DNA from: Coptis chinensis
Lineage: Eukaryota; Streptophyta; Magnoliopsida; Ranunculales; Ranunculaceae
Direction of reading: 5' to 3'
DNA: 64,000 nucleotides
Assembly: GCA_015680905.1 (NCBI GenBank)
Contig: CM027377.1
Coordinates: forward strand, 38,278,501 to 38,342,500
Part shown: one piece after another, positions 20,840 to 31,799 of the stretch
Layout: every line of letters begins with the position of its first letter
Numbering within the stretch: the first letter of the stretch is position 1
Made by a program: the position numbers and the translations under genes
The notes under the pieces: generated by a model
Seen by the model: only the letters and a program-made list of their open reading frames with translations
The model's database searches: none
What the model was told of the DNA's origin: nothing

Positions 20840-22550
20840 TGTGATGTTCAATTGTGTTTGATTATAGTGACCAAGTTTATATTATCAGTATGTGTTTAGA
20901 ACCATTTGGACATGGTTGTAAACGTATTAAGCACATTTGTCTGTTACATATGAGAGCGTATAAGAGATGAAAGGTAGGCTTTGTACTTTTCATTTTCCAT
21001 AATTTGGAAAACTATGCTTTCTATTGGAGAGTGTGTCTATGTCGTGTGTTTATGTAGTTGAAGTGCAAAAATATATATATATCTAGGAATCTTCATAGTG
21101 CATGCCAAATTTAAGAAACATGCAATTTAGAGTGGTTGATAGATAGAATGTGACTCTGCTTCTAATAGTTCAGTTCACCTATAGATTGAAGAGTTAGTGA
21201 CGAAATTTATGCATGCATAAGAGGTAGTTGTCCATCTTTTGCACTTTAATTGCTGACGTGCTCTAATTTTCCATCACATGGCAAAAAAAATTTGTTTTAA
21301 TAGCTAAAAAAACTTTATTAGATTTATTATAATTGGCATCTATTTCTATAGGTGCATATCTATCGCTTGAAAATTGAGCAGGGTCAAAAGCTGAACTTAA
21401 GTACTTTGAGATACAAGAGAATGTCTACTTTCTTTCTATTTAAAACTTTGAAATGTATAGCTTTGAACGTTGCCTTATGAATCTTGAATCTCGTTTTTAG
21501 TAAGTGATGAGAACCTCTTTTTTGTCGATTGGGTAGTGATAATAGTTGCAGACTCCAAGCCTTCTTGATTGTGGTGGTCGAAAAATACTCTCGGCGTTGG
21601 TGCCAAGATATTGTACAATTTTATCTCAATGTACTGGTATAACTATATGTACTTCTAGATATCCATCCCTTAAGGAGACCCATTCCATCTATGTTTGACG
21701 GTTTGGTCAAATTACTTCACTACATATTGGTAATGTTATCATGTGTTTCAATAGAGGACAAGAGAACCATCTTACTTGGTTTTTTCCCTGTTGAGTACTT
21801 CCAGAGGTGCGTTGTTATTGGCTTATTGCCTTTTCACTTTAGGCAAAATTCTCATTCGACATTGTCCCCTGTTTAAACAATGAAATAGCAATTTGGATTT
21901 GATACATTGCAAGTTTTCCAAGAAAATGTTTCTTTTGATTATGATGCGCAACTTTGGAGAAACTTAAAGTACATACAAATTTGAATGTGATGGCTATGTT
22001 ATCCCAGACTGTAGTGAACATTATGTAGAACTATGGTTGTTTGTCCAACGCAAGGTTTGTGCAAAAGCTTTAGTGCAATCTTGGTTTTTGACAAACTCTG
22101 TTTGCTCCAGTGCATTGGCAATTATTAGACTTCAGCGCATCGACAATTATGAGACTTTGACGAGCTTTTAAATTTCAATAACATGGTTTCTAAACCAACT
22201 TTTATATGTTTTGCAGAGCCTTAAAAGTAATGCAGTTCAGTCAAGGATCTCAAGTGTTACTCTTAAGGGATTTGCTTATATTCATAGAAGCGTGTTTGTA
22301 TTTTTCTTTCTCTTTTCATTTCCACATCTCTACCGAGGGAGTAATTATTGTATTTTTCTTACAAAGATTTTGACAAAGCAGTTATTCTTCACTTCGTATA
22401 TTTGCCATATAAGATAGGGTCTTCAACAAAATTTATTTATAATCGAGTAATTGATAACTGTAACATAATTTTATAAAAGAATTTAGAAAAAAAAACTTAA
22501 AACACAAACGGATGTTAGCGTACTTTTTTTAAAACATTTATTTGTCATCT
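20840..22550. other. No gene recognised
   Basis: AT-rich sequence. Short frames at 21691-21876 and 22211-22417 have no recognisable product and no good splice context. It could be the interior of the Helitron whose apparent 3' end lies at 22577. Confidence 0.4.
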
Positions 22551-22577
22551 ACGTGCACAACACGTGTATTTTGCTAG
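22551..22577 (+). mobile_element. Possible Helitron 3' terminus (plus orientation)
   Basis: A 5-bp hairpin (ACGTG, loop CACAA, CACGT) is followed by eight bases and CTAG at 22574-22577, as expected for a Helitron end. The next base is A rather than the usual T, and no 5' end was found, so this is tentative. Confidence 0.35.
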
Positions 22578-22847
22578 AAAGTATTAAAGAAACTATGTTC
22601 ACATTCTATTGCTCTTATTGAAGAGAATATGAATATAGTTATCAAGAGGAGAGTTAAGCTGCTCCATATTTAACCATAGTGTCTTCTATGAAATTTGCAT
22701 AGCTCGTGTCTTTTTGCATCTCAACGCCCAAATATAGTTATCCTTGCTCCATTGCTCTCTAAATACGCTGAAAGGATGACCCAGCATTCAACAAAGTAAC
22801 TTGAACTCTTTGGCAACCTGCAAGTAGGTGCTCGCATAACCCGCCCC

Positions 22848-23193
22848 TCATTCCTCGTATATCACCCCGCACCTGGGCCATTTTGGGTTACCTAATGATG
22901 CCCTATCCGAATTTATTTCAACAAAGCTACTTGGGCAGCTTGATCTCCATCCTGATCTTTTGTAGTTTCGCTGGTTAAAGTCAAAGCATGTTGTATCCAC
23001 CTCTTGATGCCCAGTTTGCATTTTGTTTGTAAGCAATGCTTGTCATCACAAGCAACCATATCTTCAAGTAGTGCCCAAAGTCCCCACATTTTAACATATC
23101 CTTAATAATGGAACTTGATGCAAGTTTCAATTCAACTGTCTTTACATTTGCATCTAATGACATAGGAACAATGATCCATTGCCATACCTGCAA
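22848..23193 (-). pseudogene. Unidentified coding-like fragment
   Basis: Two overlapping minus-strand frames look more protein-like than the surroundings. After a possible acceptor (ACTTGCAG at about 23190), one reads WQWIIVPMSLDANVKTVEL, then ASSSIIKDMLKCGDFGHYLK. I cannot assign a family. It is short, without start or clear continuation, and lies downstream of the ClpC fragment on the same strand. It may be an exon of another captured or broken gene. Confidence 0.25.
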
Positions 23194-23212
23194 GTCTTGG
23201 GTGTATTGCCAT

Positions 23213-23430
23213 CCTCCATATTATTCTAGACCACTAAGGTTTGTTCACATTTAATCAAACCCTAATAAAAAGTCACAGCCATCTAGAAAGAATAACGATA
23301 TTGTAACATTATATCCTCCATATTATCAGAGACCACCTAAGGTTTGTACACATTGAATCAAACCTAAATAAAAAGTCACCATTAAAACGCAGCCATCTAG
23401 AAAGAATAACTAATTTGTAACGTTATATAA
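23213..23430. repeat. Tandem duplication, unit about 110 bp
   Basis: A block with CTCCATATTAT, then CACTAAGGTTTG or its variant, then CATCTAGAAAGAATAAC and ending in GTAAC(A/G)TTATAT occurs twice in a row, with one copy holding a small insertion (ACCATTAAAACGC). Non-coding. Confidence 0.75.
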
Positions 23431-24189
23431 GCTACTAAAACATTCTTTCTCATTTTTTTGGAAAAAAAACCCTTAACAACCATATAATATAGCCTATGCA
23501 ACTACATTAGAGTATTACGGTCATGCAACAATAAGCACTTGAACCACTAAATGCAACGGTTAACAATCAAATAGCTCAAGCAATTTGACAAACAATGTAT
23601 ATTGTGTAGGAGATCAAGACATCTACTTGTGTGTGGAATGAATTTGAAATGTGTAAGTAATATGCTTATCAAATTTGATCTTAACTATAGACATACCTGA
23701 ACATGTACCACAATTCGATCACCTCTCCATCCATGCCCGATGAATTTTAAAGGACGTAGTGTGTTCAACGAAACTGTACATGGGAAACAGTTAGTGATAG
23801 TGCAACAATATATAAAGCAAATTAAATAAAAGTGATTACACTGATTATGAAGAAAGAAACATAAAATAGCCCAATTTTTGGCCTTCCCAAAATAATGATT
23901 ATAAAGATAAAAAGAACACCCCCAATTCTTATTATAAAAAGTAGCGCAACTAAGTCATAAAACCCAAGTCGTTGTGAATAGATAGTCGCAATGCTTGCCT
24001 AGGCCAAACAACCACACCACACGCACCTTGAAAATTCATCAAAAATCGATCATATACACCTTTTTATCACTATGCTACTTTTAAGAAAGTTATAGTATAT
24101 TTAGCTCTTCTACCTTATTATCCAACCTGACAATTTGTTCTGGTTCTTGAGACATTCTTGATTATGTGGCGTCGTTGCAAATGTCATTC

Positions 24190-24995
24190 CATTGTAGTTG
24201 GTGATACTTTAAACCTATTGGAAAGGAAAATTTAGAGATCATGAGCATAGAATCCACCTCAATTAAACTTTGACTTGTTAAGTAGACTGAACTCTCCTTG
24301 GAGGTCATTATCAGTAGCGTATTTTTAAAATCAACAGTCCGTCCCTTGCTATCTGTCAACCTACCATCTTCCAGAATCTCAAGCATCATATTGAAGACAT
24401 CGGGGTGAGCCTTCTCTATCTCGCCAAAGAGGACCACATTATAGGGCCGGCGGTGAACAGCTTCAGTAAGCTGACCACCCTTAGTGTAGCCGACATAACC
24501 AGGTGCCCAGGTGGTGAACCAATCAGCTTGGAGACATACCTCTCCATAAACTCACTCATATCAAGCCGAATCATGGCTTCCTCATAACCAAAGTAATAGG
24601 TAGCCAACATTTTCGCCAGCTCCGACTTTCCAACACCGGTTGGACCTGAAAATATGAAACTCGCGATAGGCTGATTTGATTCTTTCAAACCAACACGGGC
24701 TCGGGCGGATGGCACGGCTAATAGCTTTGGCAAACTTCATCCCGACCAATGATTCTTTGGTGGAGTGTGTCTTCCATCTTGAGGAGTTTTTCAGACTCAT
24801 TACTTGATACTTTTCAACTGGGATTCCAGTCCATGAAGACACAATATGTTGTATGTCAACTTCATCACGACAAGACTGAATTACTTGCCTCACTCTCTAC
24901 CTTGGTTTCTCTTTACCTTTGTCAATTAAATTTGTGATCCGGGGCTTGAGGTCCATTTCCTATCTCTCTCAACTCACCACCGCCAAAAGTCATCA
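24190..24995 (-). pseudogene. CLPC: ClpC-like HSP100 chaperone (chloroplast type), internal fragment
   Basis: ClpC is the AAA+ unfoldase of the chloroplast stroma, working with the Clp protease and protein import. Only the middle of the protein is present. In order: the coiled-coil end (DLKPRITNLIDKGKE), DIQHIVSSWTGIPVEK, the second Walker [48 protein letters not shown], and [20 protein letters not shown]. Walker B reads LFGEIEKAH instead of LFDEIEKAH, losing the Mg-binding Asp. There are at least four frameshifts. One after SPPG looks like a direct 8-base duplication (CCACCTGG followed by GCACCTGG). Sequence decays after IMTS. Neither end of the gene is present, and I see no introns within the fragment. 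Confidence 0.85.
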
Positions 24996-25923
24996 TAAGC
25001 TTAAGCTGGAAAAACCCAACCGGTGAGTTTATATGATTCTAATCACCTATAACAAACCCAAGAAGTTTCTCTTTCATTTCTTTTTACTCTCAATTTTTAA
25101 ACAAGCGTCCGGACATCAACCTAAACAAAACAAAAATAAAAACAAATTCATAGTCCTATTTATTTATGCACATTATGACATCAGTTTACAAGTTCATGGA
25201 TAAGTGCTTAAGGTGCAGAACCCTTGTATGGCTGTTACTTGAACAACGGATCTAAAACATGCTCATACACTTGACCCAAAAAAGATTGGAACATAATTAA
25301 GCTAGCTAGCTAGTATACTACTATACTATATCTTGTTATATATCTATAAATATTCAGTGTGTATAAGTGTACTGATTGAACGGGTGTACATAAAAACAAT
25401 CTAATTTTACGTAGAACTTGAAGATTTATATAATATGGCTCTTAATGCAACTCGGTCACCAGTGCGGAGAAAGAAGAAGAAAGGAAACTATAAAAACATT
25501 AAGGAATCTTTCGTACAACTTGGAAAACAATTAATCTGTCCTACATTTATAGAGGATACTGTGAATCTTTGATTCTTTAATTTATTTTCCAAGTGAATCT
25601 ATGATCCCGGCCTGAAGACAAAGAATCCATGACATGGGCTTTTGTATGAATACTATTAGCTTGCTAGTGCCAATTCATTTATTTAAGGGTTTATTTTAGT
25701 AGAATTCGAATTGAAGCTTTTCATTGTAAATGATAATGAGTTTTTACCAAGCCAAACATAATAACACGTACGAGACTCGCATTCATTTTTTTTTCAACAT
25801 ATTCATTTTAATAGTACCAATCAACTACTGTTTTTTTGATTGGCCTCAATCAACTACTCATTATGTATAAATCTCATAATTGACGAATAAAATATAAAAA
25901 CGTACATTTCCAAAGTTACTTTT
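24996..25923. other. No gene seen
   Basis: AT-rich sequence between the ClpC fragment and the foldback array. No reading frame or structured element was recognised, apart from short GCTAGCTAGC and TATACTACTATACTATA runs near 25300. Confidence 0.45.
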
Positions 25924-26318
25924 ATATATAGAGAGATATTTTTATGCACACATTATAGTCAAATTGTAAATGAATCCAAACAAAATTATGGACTTAAAAA
26001 TTGAATTAAGGGCTTATTTTTTGTAGATATGATCTCCCTACCATAGAGAATATGCTCACAAAAATTAAGCTCATTCAAAAAAGTCTAACATTAGAACATG
26101 CTCACAAAATTTTTAGACCGTTAGATGAAAAGTTTAAAAATGAACACAAATGAACACTAATTTTTACGTGATTAGACATATCTATATATTATGTTTTTTT
26201 GTGAAGATAATCTTTATGGTGGGGAGATCATTTCTACAAAAAACTAGGCCTTAATTCATTTGTATGTCAAAAATGTGGCTATAATGTGCGCATAATGAAT
26301 GTGCTTCTATCCCTCCCT
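25924..26318. mobile_element. Foldback module 1
   Basis: The ends pair over TATGC(A/G)CACATTATAG(T/C)CA and then TGAAT, with TTTTTTGTAGA(T/A)ATGATC further in on both arms. It starts after a short TATATATA and ends at the TA tract at 26319. Confidence 0.65.
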
Positions 26319-26329
26319 ATATATATATA

Positions 26330-26717
26330 GGAGCTGGCTACGTCGACATACAAAAATGACATACGGAATTGACATACGCAATCCAAAAGCAGACTTGCAC
26401 ATTACTCTAAGAGTTGATTTTTGGTAGATATTATATCCCTACCATGGATAGTATCTCCACAAAAAATCAGCTCAATCGGATGTGTCTAGTTTTGTCAAAA
26501 GAGTGTCAAAAGAGTATTAAAATTTTAGACCGTCAGATAAATTTATAATTTGAACTCAATTTTTAGTAGGGTTAAACATGTTCAAAGGAGCTAATTTTTT
26601 GTGGAGATGATCTCCATGTTGTGGAGATCACATCTCCATAAAATCAGCTTTTAGTTTATTATGTAGGTAGGTAGTATTGCGTATGTCAATTCCGTATGTC
26701 ATTTCTGTATGTCGACG
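26330..26717. mobile_element. Foldback module 2, distinct termini
   Basis: The termini are CGTCGACATACA(A/G)AAATGACA, continuing TACGGAATTGACATACGCAAT. They are almost perfectly inverted over about 40 bp, the best-preserved arms of the array. The inner arms carry the shared GATATCTCCA/ACCATGGA-type motif. It lies between two TA tracts. Confidence 0.75.
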
Positions 26718-26739
26718 TATATATATATATATATATATA

Positions 26740-27122
26740 CAGCCCGGCTCCTAAAAGAACCTTAAATAAGTACCAAATCTAAAACACCTACAACTTTACC
26801 TACAAAATGATTTAAACCCTAATCTTTTGTGTATATGATCTACTAACCATAAAGAACATCTCTACAAAAATTTAACTCGTTTGATATCCGGCCTCTAACT
26901 TAGATAAAATTGTTTTCCACTTTTGAATATATATATAAAGGTTCAGAAATGTCTAGTTTTTGCAATCATCTTTTGCCAGTGTTAAAACGAGTTGAATTTT
27001 TATAGAGATATTCTTTATAGTTAGTAGATCATATACACAAAATATTAGGATTTAAATCATTTTGTAGGTGAAGTTGTGAATGTTTTAGATTTGATACTTA
27101 TTAAAGGTCATTTTAGGAGTCG

Positions 27123-27125
<3 letters not shown>
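26740..27125. mobile_element. Foldback module 3 (CAGCCCGGCTCC family)
   Basis: The left end is CAGCCCGGCTCCTAAAAGAA and the right end is its imperfect complement (TTTTAGGAGTCGG). The inner arms pair over AATCTAAAACA and CCTACAAAATGATTTAAA. It closely resembles modules 4 and 6. Confidence 0.75.
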
Positions 27126-27172
<47 letters not shown>

Positions 27173-27175
<3 letters not shown>

Positions 27176-27510
27176 CCTACACAAAAATGATTTATAATCT
27201 AATCTTTTTGTGCATATGATCTACTAACCATAAAGAGTAACTCTACAAAAATTCAACTCGTTTGATATCCTCTAACTTAGATAACATTGTTTTCCACTTT
27301 TGAAAATATATATAAAAGTCCAGAAATGTCTAGTTTTTGCAATCATCCTTTGCCAATGTTAAAAATTGTCAAACGATCGAGTTGAATTTTTGTAGAGATG
27401 TTATTTATGGTTAGTATCAAAAGATTAGGCTATAAATCATTTTGTAGGTGAAATTGTGGGTGTTTTAGATTTGGTACTTATTTAAGGTCCTTATTTAAGG
27501 TTCTTTTAGG

Positions 27511-27512
<2 letters not shown>
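27173..27512. mobile_element. Foldback module 4, left end truncated
   Basis: Same family as module 3, but it begins at TTCACCTACACAAAAATG, lacking about 50 bp of the left terminus that the TA tract has replaced. The right end has a short duplication of TTATTTAAGGT. Confidence 0.7.
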
Positions 27513-27568
<56 letters not shown>

Positions 27569-27574
<6 letters not shown>

Positions 27575-27905
27575 AAACTTCACTTAGAAAATGAATTCAA
27601 ACCTAATTTTTAGATTATCATCTACTCACCATAAACATCATTTCTACAAAATTTCAACTCATTTGGAAATCTCTAACTTAGACAAAAGATGATTGCAAAA
27701 AAACCACTTTCTGGACCGTTAGATTTCTTTTTAAAGATGACAACAATTTTTAGCTGGATTAGAGGTTTCCGAATTAGATCAAATTTTGTGGAGATGGTCT
27801 TTATGGTATGTAGGTATTACCCACAAAAAATTAGAGTTGAATTCATTTTCTATGTGATGTTTTACTTACGTACTTATTTTAACTTTAAAATAAGTATGTA
27901 CTTTT

Positions 27906-27909
<4 letters not shown>
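27569..27909. mobile_element. Foldback module 5, diverged
   Basis: Arms pair over AAATGAATTCAA/TTGAATTCATTTTCTA and the ATC(T/A)AC(T/C)CACCATAAA motif. It is the most diverged member and lacks the CAGCCC terminus. Confidence 0.6.
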
Positions 27910-27946
<37 letters not shown>

Positions 27947-27949
<3 letters not shown>

Positions 27950-28342
27950 CCCAGTTCTTAAAAGGACCTTAAATAAAGAGCAAATCTAAAACAACCACAA
28001 TTTCACCTACAAAATAATTTAAAACCTAATCTTTTGTGCATATGATCTACTAGCCATAAAGAATTGGAACATCATATCTCTACAAAAATTCAACTCGTTT
28101 GATATCCTCTAACTTAGATAAAAATTGTTGTTCATTTTTGAAAAATATATAACGGTCCAGAAATGTTTAGTTTTTGCAATCATCTTTTGTCAATGTTAAA
28201 AATTGTCAAACGAGTTGAATTTTTGTAGAGATGTTTTTTATGGTTAGTAGATCATATGTACAAATGATTAGGTTTTAAATCATTTTGTGGTGAAGTTGTG
28301 GTTGTTTTAGATTTGGTCGTTATTTAAGGTCTTTTTAGGAGC
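27947..28342. mobile_element. Foldback module 6 (CAGCCCAGTTC end)
   Basis: Near-copy of module 3: it starts CAGCCCAGTTCTTAAAAGGA and ends CTTTTTAGGAGC. It carries the same inner motifs (TTTGATATCCTCTAACTTAG and TTGCAATCATCTTTTGTCAA). Confidence 0.75.
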
Positions 28343-28911
28343 TATATATTATTTTTTTTTATTTTATTTTATTTTTATTTTTATTTTTTGGGTTCGTTCT
28401 TCCGGCAACCAATCAAACATAAATGTTGGGATGTATTGTGCAAAGACTTGGAGCCTGGCTATGTTGGGCTATGACTATGCTGGGCTGGGCTATGGATATG
28501 TTGGGATGTATTAATTTGGTTCTCTAATGCTTGTTCCTCATTGAGGGGTTTCCTAATGAGGATACAATATAGTATGTAATAGGGGATTAGTAGGTATTCA
28601 AGTTTATAATGTTGCACCCTCCCTAATGACCATTACTCTTAGAGTGGATGTAAAATTCAAACTTTGGTTATATATAGGTGGGGGTCTGTTTTAACCCCAA
28701 ATTTTAACTGTAAAAAAAACATAAATTTCTCAATGAAATATCATCAACGCATAAGTTATTAACTAAAACTTCTTGCAACCGATGCACATGCAATTACCAA
28801 ATTTCCATTATATGCACCTTATTTTATGCTTGAGATGCACGTAAGTATTTTGCCTCAAAATATTATCTCCTAAAGGGATTTAAGAGACTTGTTAGAGTAC
28901 GCGGGTCCTTG
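28343..28911. other. No gene seen
   Basis: It opens with an ATTTT-rich low-complexity run (28350-28388), followed by a small GGGCTATG(A/G)ATATG(T/C)TGGG(A/C)-type repeat near 28450-28510. Nothing coding. Confidence 0.45.
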
Positions 28912-28914
28912 TTA

Positions 28915-29369
28915 GGGCATCTCTAATGGAGGGTGTAAACCATATAGAGTGTAAAGTTTACACTCTAAGTGTCAAAAAACTCTTTCCAATGGGAGCAGTA
29001 TACCGTAAGTAATAGACTATTAGTTAATAGAGGTGGAGAATTTCCCGTCTCGCTATCAGTTGATAAATAGCTTGGGCGACACTTTAACCAACGTCCGAAC
29101 AAATAAAATTTCGGACGTCACTTTAAGTCATGTCCCTTTCTAGTTCTAAAGTCATAATTTGAAAAATTTTAACTTGGACGTCAAAGAGAGACGTCATTTT
29201 AAGTGACGTCCGAGTTTAAAATCTAATTTTTTTTTACACTTCATTGGAGAATATAGAGTGTGGATATTTTTAAACTATACAATAGTATGCAATTAGAGTT
29301 ATAAAATCCTAATGCCACGTATGTGTAGTCTACGTGGAGGTGTAATTTTAGCCCCCCCTGGATATGCCC
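28915..29369. mobile_element. Tourist-like MITE, 455 bp, TTA target duplication
   Basis: The ends are GGGCATCTC and GATATGCCC, flanked by TTA at 28912-28914 and 29370-29372. The interior has inverted GGACGTCA(C/A)-type segments (about 29090-29210) that would fold into a hairpin. Non-coding. Confidence 0.65.
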
Positions 29370-29748
29370 TTAATTTGTCTATTAAGATACTCTTTCTTGT
29401 ACTCTTTCTTACGATTTCTGGTAAATTTTGATAGGTAATTTATGATAATCAGTTCCAGGTTTTTGGTGTGACCCTTTGCCAATGACTAGCTTTAACTTTC
29501 TAATTGCTTGATTACAAATTTACGACGAATTAACATTGACTTTATGGTGCGTGCATGTGCTTCCTCGCTAGTACACACGAAAAGTTCAGTAGGCATTAAT
29601 TATCTGGATGCTTATCAGTAGTTCAGTACAACACCATTGTTTTTGGAATTTTGATCGACTGTTGCTATCATTTTGCTTATATTTGGATCTGATACTAACA
29701 TTTCTTTTCACAGCTACAAAGTACATATACTGTATATGGTAAATTTTA

Positions 29749-29938
29749 GATCTGGGCTACCACAAGGATATCCCTATAGGGATGAGTGTTTCGAGACCGT
29801 TGGATCCGAGATCTAACGGTCCGAAAATCAAAAACAAAAAGGAAGAGAGAGAATATGGGTTTGTTTTTTATTTTCAGACCGTTAGATCTCGGATCCAACG
29901 GTCTCGGCTGGCGTCCCTATAGGGATATCCTCGTGGTC
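29749..29938. mobile_element. MULE-type foldback MITE, 190 bp, 9-bp target duplication
   Basis: The two arms are long inverted repeats: AGGATATCCCTATAGGGA, then GAGACCGTTGGATCCGAG and ATCTAACGGTC, with a short A/G-rich loop. TAAATTTTA stands on both sides (29740-29748 and 29939-29947). Most of the element would form one stem, the usual precursor shape for small RNAs. Confidence 0.85.
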
Positions 29939-30251
29939 TAAATTTTATGTCCCATATATACTCTTTACTCAAACTAGCATCATGCATGTGCATCTCAATG
30001 CACGTATTAACAATACAGATTTATAGAATAGGGTAGCACATGGAACCTTGAGAGGAGGTAGGTTTTGTAACTCTGATAGGCACAACATTTGAAAGAAAAA
30101 GATCATATGTACGTATAGTTGTATATTTGCAGCAGCTGCTGAAAGCTTTCTTTGTTGGTAATGGAGGTAAAGTATGTTGAGTGGAAAGTCTATACCACCT
30201 CCTCCCCTTAAAAGTCCTTACTTCGAGATTCTACATCATCCTCACCTCGCG

Positions 30252-31770
30252 TTTTTTTTTTTTTAAGCCATGAAACTTTTCATCAGTTTGCATCAAACAA
30301 ATCCATGTTGTAGGATCGGATTTCATGACTGAGTAGATTCACCGTAACTGTAACATTACAGACATTGGAAACATGACAATCTAATAAAATTACAGAAGAT
30401 GCAAGCATAAATGGTTAAACCAAGTATAACGTCAGCTTCTCATTCTTCCGCAAAGACTGGCAAAGACGTAAATCCACACCGAGGTCGAAAGTACCTTTCC
30501 AGTGATAAGGGTATACATGTTGAGCACATCCATAACAGTTGACTCAAAGTGTGTAGTGGCATCATAACTCATTGATATAAAGCAATTGTCCAGGGAGGGT
30601 CCATTGACAGGTTCATATCTATCATAGACATCGAAAAATATCTCATCAACAGGCCCTAGAAGGTCGATTCCTTGCTTCAGTTCAACTTCAGGATGATCGA
30701 TCTCTGCTTCCGTAGAAACAAAGGCAATGAATTTTCTCTTAGCGGCAACATTGTGTGAATACGAACAGCAGAAGAGGTGCATGTCTGATCTGCGGCCTAA
30801 TTGCTTCTGAGGGAGGATGACTTGCACCGAATGAGAATCATTTGTATTCGGGATAGGATGGCTCATAATACAGATTGCCCTGGTAACCCTCCCAACCTTC
30901 CTAACCTTATTGGGCAAGTAAGAAGGATCACAGACAACTTTCTTGCATCTGGTAGTTTCCCCTTCGGAAGTGTCACCAAACACCGTTACCTTTCCTTCAT
31001 CATCAAACTCTACCTTGCCTTCAGGTTTATTTAGCATGTACGTTCCACCATACACTGCACTGAGCCGTGCAAAAGCCTGAGGAAGCTCTGCTAAGCCATG
31101 TAGAGGATATATATACGGTGATCCTCCTTGAAAACGTGCTACAGATTCTGCATAAAGCTTCATTCTCATCATTGTATCAAGTGCAGGTTCATCAAGGTAA
31201 CAGTCATCTCTATGAAGTGCCACAACATGACCAATAAAGTCCACTGTGTTGTCATCGAGACCGTATTTCGCAATAAGTTGTCTTGTAGTTACTCTTGTAA
31301 GGTCCATTCCCTCGTGTGTTTGTGGTTTGTAAATCTTGAACATAAATGAAAAACTTGCGAGCACGGCGCTTCTCAAATAAACCCATTAGAGGAGATTTCG
31401 GGGCCTCCATGTATGCATTCTTTGGAACCTTTCATTTGTTAAAGACAAAACTTCCATCGACAGCCTTAAAGGACAAATATTTCGTAACATCTGTATGGAT
31501 GAGTGTGCGCACCAGGGTACCATTTACCATCATGAACTTTGGTATCATGTCCACATTATAGTCCCTGCTAGAGCCTAAATGTGCTGGAGGCTTGTCATCT
31601 CCCCTACATCTTTTCCACAGTTGAATGAGATTGAGCAAAGTCAACCCTCCGCCGTAATAGTCATTCCTATCCATGTGCAGGACCTTGAGGCCGTCAACAG
31701 AGAGAAGACCGCTGAGGATGCATTCTTTGAGACCTGTCCCCAAAACAATCACATCGTACTCTTCATCCAT
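30252..31770 (-). pseudogene. GDI: Rab GDP dissociation inhibitor, intronless retrocopy
   Basis: Rab GDI extracts GDP-bound Rab GTPases from membranes. The copy begins [20 protein letters not shown] at 31770 and runs to about 30432. It includes the family blocks [80 protein letters not shown] and YDATTHFESTVMDVLNMYTL. Total length, about 440 codons, matches the family, but no intron is present, whereas plant GDI genes have many. Lesions are a TGA after FVFNK (31434), a frame change near 31340, and a shifted C-terminus after TGKVL. On the minus strand, 168 bases after the stop, a 13-base A run (30264-30252) looks like a retrotransposed poly(A) tail. Confidence 0.9.
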
Positions 31771-31799
31771 GTTTTTTTTATTTTGATTGATGATTGAGG

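Larger units (their letters stand above)
25924..28342. repeat. Array of six foldback elements separated by (TA)n tracts
   Basis: Six modules of 340-405 bp follow one another. Each is a near-palindrome. Most are bounded by alternating TA runs (26319-26328, 26718-26739, 27126-27172, 27513-27568, 27910-27946). Each left arm carries variants of a motif like GATCTACTAACCATAAAGAA, then CTCTACAAAAATT, and each right arm carries its reverse complement. This resembles rice Micron elements, which are non-autonomous and sit inside TA microsatellites. No coding frame is supported. A seventh related element is at 43407-43779. Confidence 0.8.
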
